DNA of 63,201 nt, taken from Sinomicrobium oceani (lineage in GTDB: Bacteria > Bacteroidota > Bacteroidia > Flavobacteriales > Flavobacteriaceae). Location: positions 1 to 63,201 of the forward strand of contig NZ_FPJE01000027.1 of NCBI RefSeq assembly GCF_900119185.1, given 5' to 3'. The translations under genes and the position numbers were made by a program. This document shows positions 8,873 through 18,156 of this stretch, piece by piece. The notes under the pieces are model-generated. The model saw only the letters and a list, made by a program, of their open reading frames with translations. It searched no databases and was not told the DNA's origin. How positions within the stretch are numbered: the first letter of the stretch is position 1; each line of letters begins with the position of its first letter.

Positions 8873-9414
8873 CTATGTACGAAAATAACTTTCCCAAGAA
8901 ACGGTACGGAATTACCTTAGACTTTCTTAAAAAACATATTCCGGGAAATGCCAGGATACTCGATCTGGGAACACCAAACCCCTTTTCCGAAATTATGGAA
9001 AAAGAAGGTTTCCGGGTTACCAACACCACAGGTGAGGATCTGGACATTAAGGTTGATGTAGTGACCGAAGACAAGTTTGAAGTGGTTACCGCTTTTGAAA
9101 TTTTCGAACATCTCGTGGCTCCTTTTAATGTATTAAACGCCATTAAAGCAGATAAACTGGTAGCCTCTATCCCGCTCCGGTTGTGGTTTTCGCCTGCCTA
9201 CCGAAGCAAAACCGATATGTGGGACAGGCATTATCACGAATTCGAAGACTGGCAGTTCGACTGGCTGCTCGAAAAAGCCGGATGGGAAATCAAAGCCCGT
9301 AAAAAGTGGACAAATCCTGTTAAAAAAATCGGACTCCGGCCCTTGTTGCGGTATTTTACGCCGCGGTATTATATGGTGTATGCCGAACGCAAGAAGACAA
9401 CTTCTGCAGTTTAG
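8866..9414 (+). CDS. Class I SAM-dependent methyltransferase
   Basis: This is a small Rossmann methyltransferase of 182 residues. Motif I reads RILDLGTPNPF, an acidic end of strand 2 follows (GEDLDIKV), and FEVVTAFEIFEHL is the motif around strand 4. The usual GxGxG loop is altered to LGTPNP, so SAM binding is likely but not certain. The ATG at 8866 overlaps the KAS III stop at 8872, implying translational coupling; the next ATG at 8875 is an alternative start. It belongs to the KAS III-methyltransferase-glycosyltransferase operon. Substrate unknown. Confidence 0.75.
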   Translation: MLTMYENNFPKKRYGITLDFLKKHIPGNARILDLGTPNPFSEIMEKEGFRVTNTTGEDLDIKVDVVTEDKFEVVTAFEIFEHLVAPFNVLNAIKADKLVASIPLRLWFSPAYRSKTDMWDRHYHEFEDWQFDWLLEKAGWEIKARKKWTNPVKKIGLRPLLRYFTPRYYMVYAERKKTTSAV

Positions 9415-9444
9415 CCGGGAGACTCCCGAAATACATCGTACTCC

Positions 9445-10299
9445 ATGAAGTATTATATTATCATACCTGCCCATAACGAAGCAAAATTTTTGCCTCTCGC
9501 ACTCCGGTCTGTTGCGGAACAAACACTCCTGCCCGAAAAGCTTATCGTGGTTGACGATAACTCTACGGACAACACTACAGAAGTACTCTTACCCTTCTCG
9601 GCACAATACCCCTGGATCGATGTGGTATCCGCTACCGATTCGTCCACGGAACACCTTCCAGGCGGCAAAGTAATACAGGCTTTCTACCAGGGGCTCAACA
9701 CTCTGGATTCCCACTATGATTTCGTTGTGAAAATGGATGCCGACATTGTACTGCCTCCGGACTATTTTGCTACCATTGCACAGATATTCGGAGCAGACCC
9801 TTCGATCGGGATAGCCGGCGGACTCGTTTATATTGAGCAGAAAGACAAGTGGGTTTATGAAGCTATAGCAGATAAAAATCATGTCCGTGGCCCGGTAAAA
9901 TCATACTCCAAAGCATGTTTTGAAAAAATCGGCGGATTGAAGCCGGCCATAGGCTGGGATACCGTAGACACCTTACTTGCCCGTTACCACGGTTTTTCCA
10001 TCGCTACCACAGATACGCTTATTATAAAACACTTACGTCCTACGGGCAACGCTTACACCAAAAAAGCCCGGCTGCTCCGGGGGCATGCCATGTACACCAT
10101 GAGGTATGGTTTGCTGATAACCTTTATCGCATCGGTAAAAACAGCATGGAAACAGAGAGATCCGATCGTTTTATCAGACAACCTGAAAGGTTATTTTCAG
10201 GCGGGGGCAACCCAGGTCCCTTTTCTCGTAACGGAAGACGAAGGCCGTTTTATACGCAGGTATCGCTGGCGGGGGATTCGTAAAAAGCTCGGGATATAA
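9445..10299 (+). CDS. Family 2 glycosyltransferase
   Basis: GT-A fold signature: the N-terminal IIPAHNEAKFLPLAL and IVVDDNSTDNT, then the metal-binding D-A-D at residues 98-100 (KMDADIVLPPDY). There is no C-terminal membrane segment. It transfers a sugar from a nucleotide donor. It follows the methyltransferase by 30 bases and probably belongs to the same operon, which suggests glycosylation of a lipid-like product made with the KAS III enzyme. The 284-residue length is usual for soluble members. Confidence 0.85.
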   Translation: MKYYIIIPAHNEAKFLPLALRSVAEQTLLPEKLIVVDDNSTDNTTEVLLPFSAQYPWIDVVSATDSSTEHLPGGKVIQAFYQGLNTLDSHYDFVVKMDADIVLPPDYFATIAQIFGADPSIGIAGGLVYIEQKDKWVYEAIADKNHVRGPVKSYSKACFEKIGGLKPAIGWDTVDTLLARYHGFSIATTDTLIIKHLRPTGNAYTKKARLLRGHAMYTMRYGLLITFIASVKTAWKQRDPIVLSDNLKGYFQAGATQVPFLVTEDEGRFIRRYRWRGIRKKLGI

Positions 10300-10333
10300 T
10301 CCACTGCCGACATCCATTGAACTACCTGTATTG

Positions 10334-10957
10334 TTACAAAGGCAGGTGTACTACTTTTTTGGTTTCGAAAAAATCTTCGGAAAAAAAATCGGAAAGCAGG
10401 TATTCTTTAGCTTTCGGAAAGTCCTTCAATTCTTCCGAGAGGTCTCCCCCTTTAAGATATAATATACCGTTTTTGAGATCGTGACGATGCTCCCGGGTAG
10501 TTTTATTGCGGACCCATTGCACAAAATCGGGCATATTGGTTACGGCCCTGCTGACGACAAAATCAAACTGTTCCCGGATTTTTTCCGCCCGGATATGGGC
10601 AGCCCTGACATTGCGGAGCTCCAGGGCCTGTGCGACTTCCCGCACCACCTTGATCTTCTTGCCGATGGCGTCAACCATCAAAAATTCGGTTTCCGGAAAA
10701 AGTATGGCCAACGGAATCCCCGGAAAACCGCCTCCCGTACCTACATCAAGTATTTTGCTTCCGGGGGCAAACGGCTGTACTTTGGCAATCCCCAGGGAAT
10801 GCAGTACATGGCGGATATACAATTCTCCTATGTCTTTTCTCGAAATTACATTGATCTTTGCATTCCACTCGGTGTACAAAGGCTCAAGGGCCTCTAAACG
10901 GCTGACCTGCACATCGGAAAGTCGGGAAAAGTATTGCTGAATGACCTCAAAAGACAT
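10334..10957 (-). CDS. rsmG: 16S rRNA (guanine527-N7)-methyltransferase RsmG
   Basis: The 207-residue protein starts at the ATG at 10957; an upstream in-frame extension is rejected because a perfect -7 box, TACTTTTG (10974-10981, minus strand), lies within it. SAM motif LDVGTGGGFPGIPLA and the following EFLMVDAIGKKIKVV are typical of RsmG, as is SRAVTNMPDF. It methylates G527 of 16S rRNA; loss in other bacteria gives low-level streptomycin resistance. It is convergent with the glycosyltransferase and ends 34 bases from it. Confidence 0.95.
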   Translation of the reverse strand: MSFEVIQQYFSRLSDVQVSRLEALEPLYTEWNAKINVISRKDIGELYIRHVLHSLGIAKVQPFAPGSKILDVGTGGGFPGIPLAILFPETEFLMVDAIGKKIKVVREVAQALELRNVRAAHIRAEKIREQFDFVVSRAVTNMPDFVQWVRNKTTREHRHDLKNGILYLKGGDLSEELKDFPKAKEYLLSDFFSEDFFETKKVVHLPL

Positions 10958-11130
10958 GGGCTCGATTTTTGCACAAAAGTAAACAAATCTAAATTTTATA
11001 TCCACGATATCCCGGATATCTCGCAAATTGGTTATTTTTGACTGGTTTTAACCGGTTGTTTTACTACAATACATATCGGAAAACAACTATTTACGAGACC
11101 TCAGGATACTTGCCATGGATCGCCAAAAAA

Positions 11131-11182
11131 CCGGAGAACGGGATCAGGCTTACGAATCATAACTATCCTGTAGCTTCTCCGG
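11131..11182 (+). promoter_or_regulatory. Long stem in the leader of the desaturase gene
   Basis: CCGGAGAA at 11131-11138 and TTCTCCGG at 11175-11182 are perfectly complementary, with a short inner CAGG/CCTG pairing. A -7 box TATTTTTG at 11033-11040 implies a leader of about 160 bases that contains this structure and ends at the desaturase ATG. It has no T tract, so it is not a terminator. Function unknown. Confidence 0.4.
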
Positions 11183-11205
11183 AATAATTAATCATCTATT
11201 ATTTC

Positions 11206-12309
11206 ATGGAAAACGACATACTCAGATTTTCGAGAAAAGATACCCGGAATTTTTTCAAAACGCTAAACAAAAGGGTCAATGCCTACTTTAAGGAACACAA
11301 TATAAAAAGAACAGGGAACTGGAGGTTATACCTCAAGACTATCATTATGTTCTCCCTGTTCCTTACCCCTTACTTTCTTATCCTCACGCTCGACATCAAC
11401 CAGTGGATTCAGTTATTGCTCACCATGGTCATAGGCATCGGCATGGCGGGGGTAGGCATGAATGTCATGCACGACGGTAATCACGGATCCTATTCTTCCA
11501 AAGGATGGGTAAACAATCTTATGGGGGCCAGTATATACATCCTGGCCGGGAATGTGTACAACTGGCGGGTACAACACAACGTATTGCACCATACCTACAC
11601 CAATATTCACGGACATGATGAAGATCTGAATGCAGGAAAGATCATTCGGTTTTCCGAACATGCCAGCTGGCACAGGTTTCACCGTTTCCAGCATTATTAT
11701 TCGGTCTTCCTCTACGGACTTCTCACCTTAAACTGGGCTATTACCACAGATATCCGCCAGTTACGCAGGTACCTGAAACGAAAGCTTTCCTACGGAAAAC
11801 TGCATAGTCCCGCAAAACAATGGAGTGTGCTTATCATCAGTAAACTTATTTATATAACGCTCTGGATCGTACTTCCCATGGTAGTCCTGGATGTCGCCTG
11901 GTGGAAAATCCTTATCGGATTCTTTACCATGCACTACACCGCCGGACTTATTCTGAGTATTGTATTCCAGCTGGCTCATATCGTCGAAGACACCGAAACC
12001 CTGATGCCCGACGAAACAGGCACCATGAAAAACACCTGGGCCATACATCAGCTATTTACCACTGCCAATTTCTCTACCAAAAACAAGGTAGTAAACTGGT
12101 TTACAGGAGGGCTTAACCACCAGGTTGAACATCATATTTTTCCGAATATCAGCCATATACATTACACAAATATTGCTAAAATTGTTAAACAAACAGCCAG
12201 TGAGTTTAATTTGCCCTATTATGAGTATAAATCTACCAGAAAAGCTATAATTTCGCATTTTAAACATCTGAAAGCACTGGGTAAAAAACCCGTATATATC
12301 TATAATTAA
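11206..12309 (+). CDS. Membrane fatty acid desaturase (acyl-lipid/acyl-CoA type)
   Basis: The 367-residue protein has the three histidine boxes that bind the di-iron centre: HDGNH (residues 89-93), HNVLHH (124-129) and QVEHH (306-310). Hydrophobic pairs lie before box 1 and between boxes 2 and 3. Glutamine in place of the first His of box 3 is the mark of the front-end (delta-5/delta-6 type) group, but there is no fused cytochrome b5 domain, so an external electron donor is needed. It introduces a double bond into a membrane acyl chain. The regiospecificity cannot be read from sequence. The long structured leader is noted at 11131-11182. Confidence 0.9.
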   Translation: MENDILRFSRKDTRNFFKTLNKRVNAYFKEHNIKRTGNWRLYLKTIIMFSLFLTPYFLILTLDINQWIQLLLTMVIGIGMAGVGMNVMHDGNHGSYSSKGWVNNLMGASIYILAGNVYNWRVQHNVLHHTYTNIHGHDEDLNAGKIIRFSEHASWHRFHRFQHYYSVFLYGLLTLNWAITTDIRQLRRYLKRKLSYGKLHSPAKQWSVLIISKLIYITLWIVLPMVVLDVAWWKILIGFFTMHYTAGLILSIVFQLAHIVEDTETLMPDETGTMKNTWAIHQLFTTANFSTKNKVVNWFTGGLNHQVEHHIFPNISHIHYTNIAKIVKQTASEFNLPYYEYKSTRKAIISHFKHLKALGKKPVYIYN

Positions 12310-12325
12310 GAACGTAAAACAACAG

Positions 12326-13528
12326 ATGGAACAACAACTCATGGAACAAAAGCTATCTGAAAGAATCCTGAACATGGCCACTTCGGCCACACTTGCTATG
12401 GCAGCAAAAGCCAGGGAACTGCGAGCAGAAGGAAAAGACATCATAGGGCTGAGCCTCGGAGAACCGGACTTCAATACTCCCGATTTTATAAAAGATGCGG
12501 CCATACAGGCTATCAATGATAACTATAACAGCTATTCACCTGTAGACGGTTATGCCGATCTCAAAGACGCTATTATAACCAAGTTTAAGCGCGATAACAA
12601 ATTAACGTACAAACCCGATCAGATCGTCGTTTCTACCGGAGCAAAACAATCGCTTGCGAATATAGCCCTGGTGATGATCAATCCGGGGGATGAAGTGATA
12701 CTTCCCGCTCCCTACTGGGTCAGTTATTCCGATATCGTGAAGATTGCCGAAGGTGTTCCCGTTGAAGTCCCTACTTCGATAGAAAATGACTTCAAAATGA
12801 CACCCGAGCAACTGGAAGCTGCCATAACTCCCAAAACCAAAATGTTGTGGTACAGTTCTCCTTGTAACCCGAGCGGATCGGTATACAGCGAGGAAGAACT
12901 CGAAGCGCTCGCGGCAGTGTTGAGAAAACACCCGCAGATCTATGTGGTCTCCGACGAAATATACGAACACATCAACTTCGCAGGAGGTCATGTAAGTATG
13001 GCTGCCATAGAAGGTATGTATGACAGAACCGTTACGGTAAACGGTGTATCCAAGGCTTTTGCCATGACCGGATGGCGTATCGGTTATATCGGCGCTCCTT
13101 CATGGATAGCCCGTGCATGCAACAAAATGCAGGGACAGATTACCAGCGGAGCTAACTGTATAGCACAACGAGCCACCATTACTGCTCTCGAAGCACCGGT
13201 GAGCAAGATACAGTATATGATCGATGAATTCCACAAAAGAAGAGATCTCGTACTTGATCTGCTTCGTGAAATCGACGGATTTCAGGTCAACGTACCCGAA
13301 GGTGCTTTCTATGTCTTCCCGAACATCGCTTCGTTCTTCGGAAAAACTTTAAGAGGCAAAAAGATCGAAAATGCTTCCGACTTCTCGCTTTACCTGCTCG
13401 AAGAAGCGAATGTAGCTACGGTGACCGGAGAAGCCTTCGGAAACCCGAACTGTATACGTATCTCTTACGCAGCCTCCGAAAAAGATCTCAGAGAAGCCTT
13501 GCGAAGGATCAAAGAAGTACTGGCCTAA
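12326..13528 (+). CDS. Class I pyridoxal-phosphate aminotransferase (aspartate aminotransferase-like)
   Basis: Fold-type I aminotransferase of about 395-400 residues. The PLP lysine is Lys243 in GVSKAFAMTGWRIG; the SPCNPSG and SDEIYEH motifs and the C-terminal CIRISYAAS arginine that binds the substrate carboxylate are present. It most resembles the 1-beta/gamma aspartate aminotransferases (AspAT/prephenate aminotransferase group). A second in-frame ATG six codons later (MEQKLSERI) could be the true start. It follows the desaturase by 16 bases and may be co-transcribed with it, although no functional link is evident. It ends at a terminator. Confidence 0.9.
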   Translation: MEQQLMEQKLSERILNMATSATLAMAAKARELRAEGKDIIGLSLGEPDFNTPDFIKDAAIQAINDNYNSYSPVDGYADLKDAIITKFKRDNKLTYKPDQIVVSTGAKQSLANIALVMINPGDEVILPAPYWVSYSDIVKIAEGVPVEVPTSIENDFKMTPEQLEAAITPKTKMLWYSSPCNPSGSVYSEEELEALAAVLRKHPQIYVVSDEIYEHINFAGGHVSMAAIEGMYDRTVTVNGVSKAFAMTGWRIGYIGAPSWIARACNKMQGQITSGANCIAQRATITALEAPVSKIQYMIDEFHKRRDLVLDLLREIDGFQVNVPEGAFYVFPNIASFFGKTLRGKKIENASDFSLYLLEEANVATVTGEAFGNPNCIRISYAASEKDLREALRRIKEVLA

Positions 13529-13555
13529 ACAACCATACAAGCCACGGAATAAAAA

Positions 13556-13592
13556 GGTTAAAGAGCGGAAACGCATTCTTTAACCTTTTTTT
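13556..13592 (+). terminator. Terminator of the aminotransferase gene
   Basis: GGTTAAAGA (13556-13564) pairs with TCTTTAACC (13577-13585) and is followed by seven T. Confidence 0.8.
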
Positions 13593-13654
13593 ACATCCTT
13601 GACTCCTGCACTATTGCTTCAAATAATCCCTATCTTTGTCAAAAATTTTTTTTG

Positions 13655-14383
13655 ATGTCTGAAAATGTCACTCCCTATAAAGACTCCGGATTGGGAAAAA
13701 AGGAGCAGGTTACCAAAATGTTCGATACGATTTCCGGAAAATATGACGGCCTCAACAGGGTTATTTCTTTCGGAATAGATATAAAATGGCGAAAAAAAGT
13801 AGTACAGATCGTCAAAGATACAAATCCGGAAACGATACTGGACATCGCTACAGGAACCGGTGACCTGGCCATTAATCTGGCACAGACAGGGGCCGGAAAA
13901 ATTATCGGCCTTGATATTTCCTCCGGCATGCTCGAAGTGGGAAAAAAGAAAATAGCCGAAAAGAAACTGGAAGACACTATCGAGATGGTATTGGGCGACA
14001 GTGAAAACCTCCCCTTCGAAGACAACACATTCGATGCCATTACCGTAGCCTTCGGCGTAAGAAATTTTGAAAATCTCGAGAAAGGACTTTCGGAAATTTT
14101 ACGTGTCCTCCGCCCCGGTGGATGCTTTGTGATCCTGGAGACCTCCGTACCTACCAAACCTCCCTACAAACAAGGGTACAACCTGTACACCCGTCACGTT
14201 CTGCCCGTGATCGGGAAGGTCTTTTCCAAAGATCGTTCGGCATACAAATACCTCTCCGAATCGGCATCTGTTTTTCCACACGGAGAAAAACTGAACAATA
14301 TTTTATCGAAAATCGGGTTTATAAAGGTGCAGAACCATCCCCAGACCCTTGGGGTAGCTACCATATATGTAGCTTCCAAATAA
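13655..14383 (+). CDS. ubiE: Demethylmenaquinone methyltransferase
   Basis: The 242-243-residue methyltransferase has the UbiE/MenG signatures KYDGLNRVISFGID near the N terminus, the SAM loop LDIATGTGDLAI and FGVRNFEN. It carries out the last step of menaquinone synthesis. The start is taken at the ATG at 13655 rather than the adjacent TTG. A -7 box TATCTTTG at 13631-13638 predicts a leader of only about ten bases. The next gene, porT, follows by 41 bases; this pairing is common in Flavobacteriia. Confidence 0.94.
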   Translation: MSENVTPYKDSGLGKKEQVTKMFDTISGKYDGLNRVISFGIDIKWRKKVVQIVKDTNPETILDIATGTGDLAINLAQTGAGKIIGLDISSGMLEVGKKKIAEKKLEDTIEMVLGDSENLPFEDNTFDAITVAFGVRNFENLEKGLSEILRVLRPGGCFVILETSVPTKPPYKQGYNLYTRHVLPVIGKVFSKDRSAYKYLSESASVFPHGEKLNNILSKIGFIKVQNHPQTLGVATIYVASK

Positions 14384-14424
14384 AAAGTCATGACATACCC
14401 AAGTAAAACGGAAACTTTAAGCGT

Positions 14425-15153
14425 ATGAACAAAACACTACTTTGTGCCTTTGTGCTTACTTTATTGAGCTATAACGCCTCGGCGCAGTTTAATGAAAACC
14501 CGTTGATAAACCTTGAAAACTTTGATAAACAACCCCTGCACTGGGGTTATTTTCTCGGGATCAATCAATACGATTTCAAATTCGATTACCGGGCGTATGA
14601 CAACCAGGAAAGCCTGAGAGACGTACAGGTAAACAAAAGCATCGGCTTTAATGTGGGGCTCATCGGAGACCTTCGCCTCAATGATTATATGAACCTCCGC
14701 CTCGAACCCGGGCTGTACTATACCCAGAGAGACCTTTACTTCCCCGGATTCTATAACCCGGATGGTTCTTTTGATGATGTCAAAGGGCTTCGCCAGGTAA
14801 AATCGACTTATATTCACGTACCGTTACTGTTAAAGGTAGGTACGAAACGTATGGGCAATATCAAACCCTATATCGTCGGCGGACTCTCCACATCCATGAA
14901 CCTGGGCAGTAATGAAAGCAGCCGCGAAGACAACCGGGAGGGAAAATTCCGGATGAAAAAACAGGCCTATTATTACGAGATCGGGTTCGGGATAGATTTC
15001 TATTTGTACTATTTCAAATTCTCCCCTTCTATCCGCGGGGTTTTCGCCCTGACTGATGAGTTAAAACCCGATGACAATCCTGCAACCCGATGGACAGGGA
15101 ACATCGAAAACATGTACAGCCGGGCTATTTTTATCAACCTTACATTTGAGTAG
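14425..15153 (+). CDS. porT: PorT-family outer membrane beta-barrel protein (type IX secretion/gliding component)
   Basis: The 242-residue protein has a signal peptide (MNKTLLCAFVLTLLSYNASAQ) and then alternating beta-strands typical of an eight-strand PorT/OMP_b-brl_2 barrel, with a final aromatic residue near the C terminus (FINLTFE). PorT is needed for type IX secretion in this phylum, and ubiE-porT adjacency is known in Flavobacterium. That context raises the call above a generic barrel. Its last 14 bases overlap the end of the convergent thpR gene. Confidence 0.82.
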   Translation: MNKTLLCAFVLTLLSYNASAQFNENPLINLENFDKQPLHWGYFLGINQYDFKFDYRAYDNQESLRDVQVNKSIGFNVGLIGDLRLNDYMNLRLEPGLYYTQRDLYFPGFYNPDGSFDDVKGLRQVKSTYIHVPLLLKVGTKRMGNIKPYIVGGLSTSMNLGSNESSREDNREGKFRMKKQAYYYEIGFGIDFYLYYFKFSPSIRGVFALTDELKPDDNPATRWTGNIENMYSRAIFINLTFE

Positions 15154-15688
15154 GGCCGAACTCGCGAAAAATTTCCCAGTATTTTCCGTTATGCTTTAAA
15201 AGTGTAATACCACGGGCGACAAAAGAAGCCTGAAAAGTCCGTTTCCCGAAGATTTCCCACAGCTCATTATAGGATGCTTCCGGTATATCCCGGGTAGCTA
15301 CCGTCATATGAGGGTGAAATTTATGTTTCATTTCCGTATCCGAAAAACCGCATGGTCCGGATAATATTTTTTGTAATTCCTGCCGTAGTGCTATCAACCG
15401 GGAATGTCCCTTTAACGCAATGTAAATAACTCCGGGCGGAAAACTGCCAAAACCATCCAATACTATCGGAACGGGGCGCATGTTCTCGGCAAAATGCCGC
15501 AACGCACCGATCAGGATCGTTTCTTCTCCAGCACTGCGCCGGAAAGGCATTTGAAGTGTAATATGTGCAGGCGATTTCAATGCGTGCTTTATACCATAAT
15601 TTTCACAGAGCTCCTTTTTGATCAAACAAACCTCATCGCGGATATGCGGTGGGGGTACTATGGCTATAAAATACAAATGCTGCTCCAT
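15140..15688 (-). CDS. thpR: RNA 2',3'-cyclic phosphodiesterase / 2'-5' RNA ligase family (ThpR)
   Basis: The 182-residue two-histidine phosphoesterase carries both HxTx-type motifs: HITL in AHITLQMPF near residue 43 and HMTV in HPHMTVATRD near residue 128. The family hydrolyses 2',3'-cyclic phosphates on RNA and can join 2'-5' ends in vitro. The cellular substrate in Bacteroidota is unknown. The gene overlaps porT tail to tail by 14 bases. Confidence 0.85.
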   Translation of the reverse strand: MEQHLYFIAIVPPPHIRDEVCLIKKELCENYGIKHALKSPAHITLQMPFRRSAGEETILIGALRHFAENMRPVPIVLDGFGSFPPGVIYIALKGHSRLIALRQELQKILSGPCGFSDTEMKHKFHPHMTVATRDIPEASYNELWEIFGKRTFQASFVARGITLLKHNGKYWEIFREFGPTQM

Positions 15689-15758
15689 GCCCTAAAAATA
15701 GAAAAGCCGGGCCAAAACAGCAACAGGAGCTTATTGCAAAAACCGCTATATTTACCGT

Positions 15759-16667
15759 GTGAACTGGAAACAAGCATTAAAAGATTACGGACATTACCTG
15801 AAAATAGAGCGGGGGCTATCTGCCAATTCGCTGGAAAACTACACTCTTGATGTCAGGAAACTTATACTATTTCTGGATACTCATCATATCGACCAATCTC
15901 CTGTGACGATCACTGCCGAGACGGTTCAGCAGTTCGTTTATGAAATAGCCAAAGAGGTCAATACCCGTTCGCAGGCACGTATACTCTCCGGATTACGCAG
16001 CTTCTTCAGTTATCTTGTCTTTGAAGACTACCGGAAGGACAACCCCATGGAACTCATAGAATCACCTCGTATAGGGCGAAAATTGCCAGATACGCTTTCA
16101 CAGGAAGATATAGACCTTCTTATCGCAGCCATAGATCTCAGTACGCCCGAAGGAGAACGCAACAGAGCGATGCTCGAAACCCTGTATAGTTGTGGCCTCC
16201 GGGTATCCGAACTGACGGCACTCCGTATTTCTGACCTTTTTTTTGAAGAAGGTTTTATCAAGGTTACAGGTAAAGGCGATAAACAACGATTTGTCCCCAT
16301 AGCTCCTGTAACGCAAAGGCTCATCGAACTTTACAGAAGCGAAATCCGGGTACACATTCCCGCACAGAAAGGGCATGAAGACATCCTCTTTCTCAACCGT
16401 CGGGGTAAACAACTCACCCGGGCTATGATCTTTACGATAATAAAACGTCTTGCTGAAAAAACGGATTTGAAGAAAAACATCAGCCCGCACACCTTCCGGC
16501 ATTCTTTTGCCACACATCTGCTACAGAACGGTGCCGATCTGCGGGCCATACAGCAAATGCTCGGACACGAGAGCATAACCACTACCGAAGTGTATATGCA
16601 TGTCGACCGTTCGCAACTGGCGGAAGTCATGCAAAAATTCCATCCCAGAAGTCCGGAAAAAGAATAG
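15759..16667 (+). CDS. xerD: Site-specific tyrosine recombinase XerD-type
   Basis: The 302-residue recombinase has an N-terminal SAM-like core-binding domain (about 1-95) and a catalytic domain with all active-site residues: Arg148, Lys172, His244, Arg247, His270 and the nucleophile Tyr279. It resolves chromosome dimers at dif with a XerC partner. It starts with GTG at 15759. The gene is not next to an integron, phage or transposon, and the length and motifs match the housekeeping protein rather than a mobile integrase. XerC and XerD cannot be separated with full certainty by eye. Confidence 0.9.
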   Translation: MNWKQALKDYGHYLKIERGLSANSLENYTLDVRKLILFLDTHHIDQSPVTITAETVQQFVYEIAKEVNTRSQARILSGLRSFFSYLVFEDYRKDNPMELIESPRIGRKLPDTLSQEDIDLLIAAIDLSTPEGERNRAMLETLYSCGLRVSELTALRISDLFFEEGFIKVTGKGDKQRFVPIAPVTQRLIELYRSEIRVHIPAQKGHEDILFLNRRGKQLTRAMIFTIIKRLAEKTDLKKNISPHTFRHSFATHLLQNGADLRAIQQMLGHESITTTEVYMHVDRSQLAEVMQKFHPRSPEKE

Positions 16668-16684
16668 TATTACCATACCACAGT

Positions 16685-17983
16685 CTACTCCTGTATAGCG
16701 GCTTCCCTACCCTTCTTTTTATAGGGACGTATAATAAGTCTGGCCTCCCGGTCAAAACGTATATAATTGTACAGCCAGTTGACAAATACGACCATCTTAT
16801 TCTTAAACCCTATCAGGGCGAAAAGGTGTACGAATATCCATACAAACCAGGCAAAAACTCCTTGAAACTTCCAGCGCGGAAGATCGACCACAGCTTTATT
16901 TCGTCCCACGGTAGCCATGGATCCCTTATCAAAATAACGGAAAGGCTTCATGGGCCTGCCCTGAAGGAACTTTGCCAGATTACTTCCCAGCAATTTCCCC
17001 TGCTGTATTGCAGGTTGTGCCATCATGGGATGCCCGTTCGGATATTTTTCCGTAGGCATATAAGCCACATCACCGATGGCAAAGATATCTTTAAACCCTT
17101 CGACCTGGCTGAATTCATTGACTTTAACCCGGTTGCCCCGTGCCAGGAGTTCTTTGGCATCTACCCCTTTGAGTGTCGCCCCTTCTACTCCTGCTGTCCA
17201 TATCAGGGTTTCCGTCTCAAACGCCAGTCCTGTATTGGTCGTCACTGTGTACCCGTCATAATTGGTTACAAACGCGCTTTTCCAGATATTCACACCCAGC
17301 TTTTCGAGAAACTCTTCGGCTTTCTTCGACGCTTTAGGGCTCATGGCATCCAAGACCCTGTCGGTTCCCTGGATAAGATTGATCTGCATCTGGCGAATGT
17401 CCAGATCCGGATAATCTTTAGGCAATATACCTTTTTTGATCTCTGCCAGTGCCCCGGCCAGTTCCACCCCAGTAGGGCCGGCTCCTACAATAACAAAGTT
17501 CATCAGGGCATTTCGTTTATCCAGGTTATTGGTAAGCAACGCCTGTTCGAAATTCTCCAGGATAAGACTTCTGAGGTTCAGGGATTGCGGAATGGTTTTC
17601 ATAGCCATCCCGTTTTGCTTTACATTCTCGTTACCGAAATAATTGGTTCTCGATCCGGTGGCAATCACAAGATAATCGTATGTGATGTCCCCTATATCAG
17701 TCTTGATATTCTTATTTTCCGGTTCGATACTTTCCACATTCGCCAGACGAAAATAAGAATTCGGATAATTTTTCAACACCTTGCGGATGGGATAAGCGAT
17801 AGAATCGGGCTCCAGTCCTCCTGTAGTTACCTGGTAAAGCAGCGGTTGAAAAGTATGGTAATTATGTTTGTCCAGCATCACCACCTGAACATCCTGTTTT
17901 CCTAAGCGTTTTGCCAATTCCAGGCCGGCAAAACCACCGCCTATGATTACTACCCTCGGAATACTGGTCTTTGGAATATTCAT
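16685..17983 (-). CDS. ndh: Type II NADH dehydrogenase (NDH-2)
   Basis: The 432-residue flavoprotein has two dinucleotide-binding loops, GGGFAGLE near residue 15 (FAD) and VGAGPTGVELAG near 168 (NADH), and the quinone-site segment with AQPAIQQGKLL. Near the C terminus a hydrophobic stretch (FAWFVWIFVHLFALIGF) probably anchors it to the cytoplasmic membrane. It oxidises NADH and reduces menaquinone without pumping protons. A perfect -7 box TACCTTTG (18006-18013, minus strand) lies 22 bases before the start. It is convergent with xerD. Confidence 0.92.
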   Translation of the reverse strand: MNIPKTSIPRVVIIGGGFAGLELAKRLGKQDVQVVMLDKHNYHTFQPLLYQVTTGGLEPDSIAYPIRKVLKNYPNSYFRLANVESIEPENKNIKTDIGDITYDYLVIATGSRTNYFGNENVKQNGMAMKTIPQSLNLRSLILENFEQALLTNNLDKRNALMNFVIVGAGPTGVELAGALAEIKKGILPKDYPDLDIRQMQINLIQGTDRVLDAMSPKASKKAEEFLEKLGVNIWKSAFVTNYDGYTVTTNTGLAFETETLIWTAGVEGATLKGVDAKELLARGNRVKVNEFSQVEGFKDIFAIGDVAYMPTEKYPNGHPMMAQPAIQQGKLLGSNLAKFLQGRPMKPFRYFDKGSMATVGRNKAVVDLPRWKFQGVFAWFVWIFVHLFALIGFKNKMVVFVNWLYNYIRFDREARLIIRPYKKKGREAAIQE

Positions 17984-18156
17984 AAGAAGAATGAAATTTA
18001 CGATGCAAAGGTAAGTGTTAGTTATCTTTTAATAGTTGTAAAGCCCTAATTTATTATCCCCAAATATTGATAAAACGAACATAATCTAAAAAATACGTTA
18101 TACTTCAACTCCCTTTCCTTCATTTTACATTAAATTTATTGCAAAATTTTTTGACT

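Noticed and set aside
15759-16667. The tyrosine recombinase as a sign of a mobile element or integron
   Set aside because: Its length, motifs and housekeeping neighbours fit XerD; there are no attachment-site repeats, cassette sites or phage genes nearby.
16826-17905. 359-codon plus-strand frame opposite ndh
   Set aside because: It is antisense to a well-identified NDH-2 gene and its composition (many His, Cys, Phe and Arg) is that of a shadow frame.
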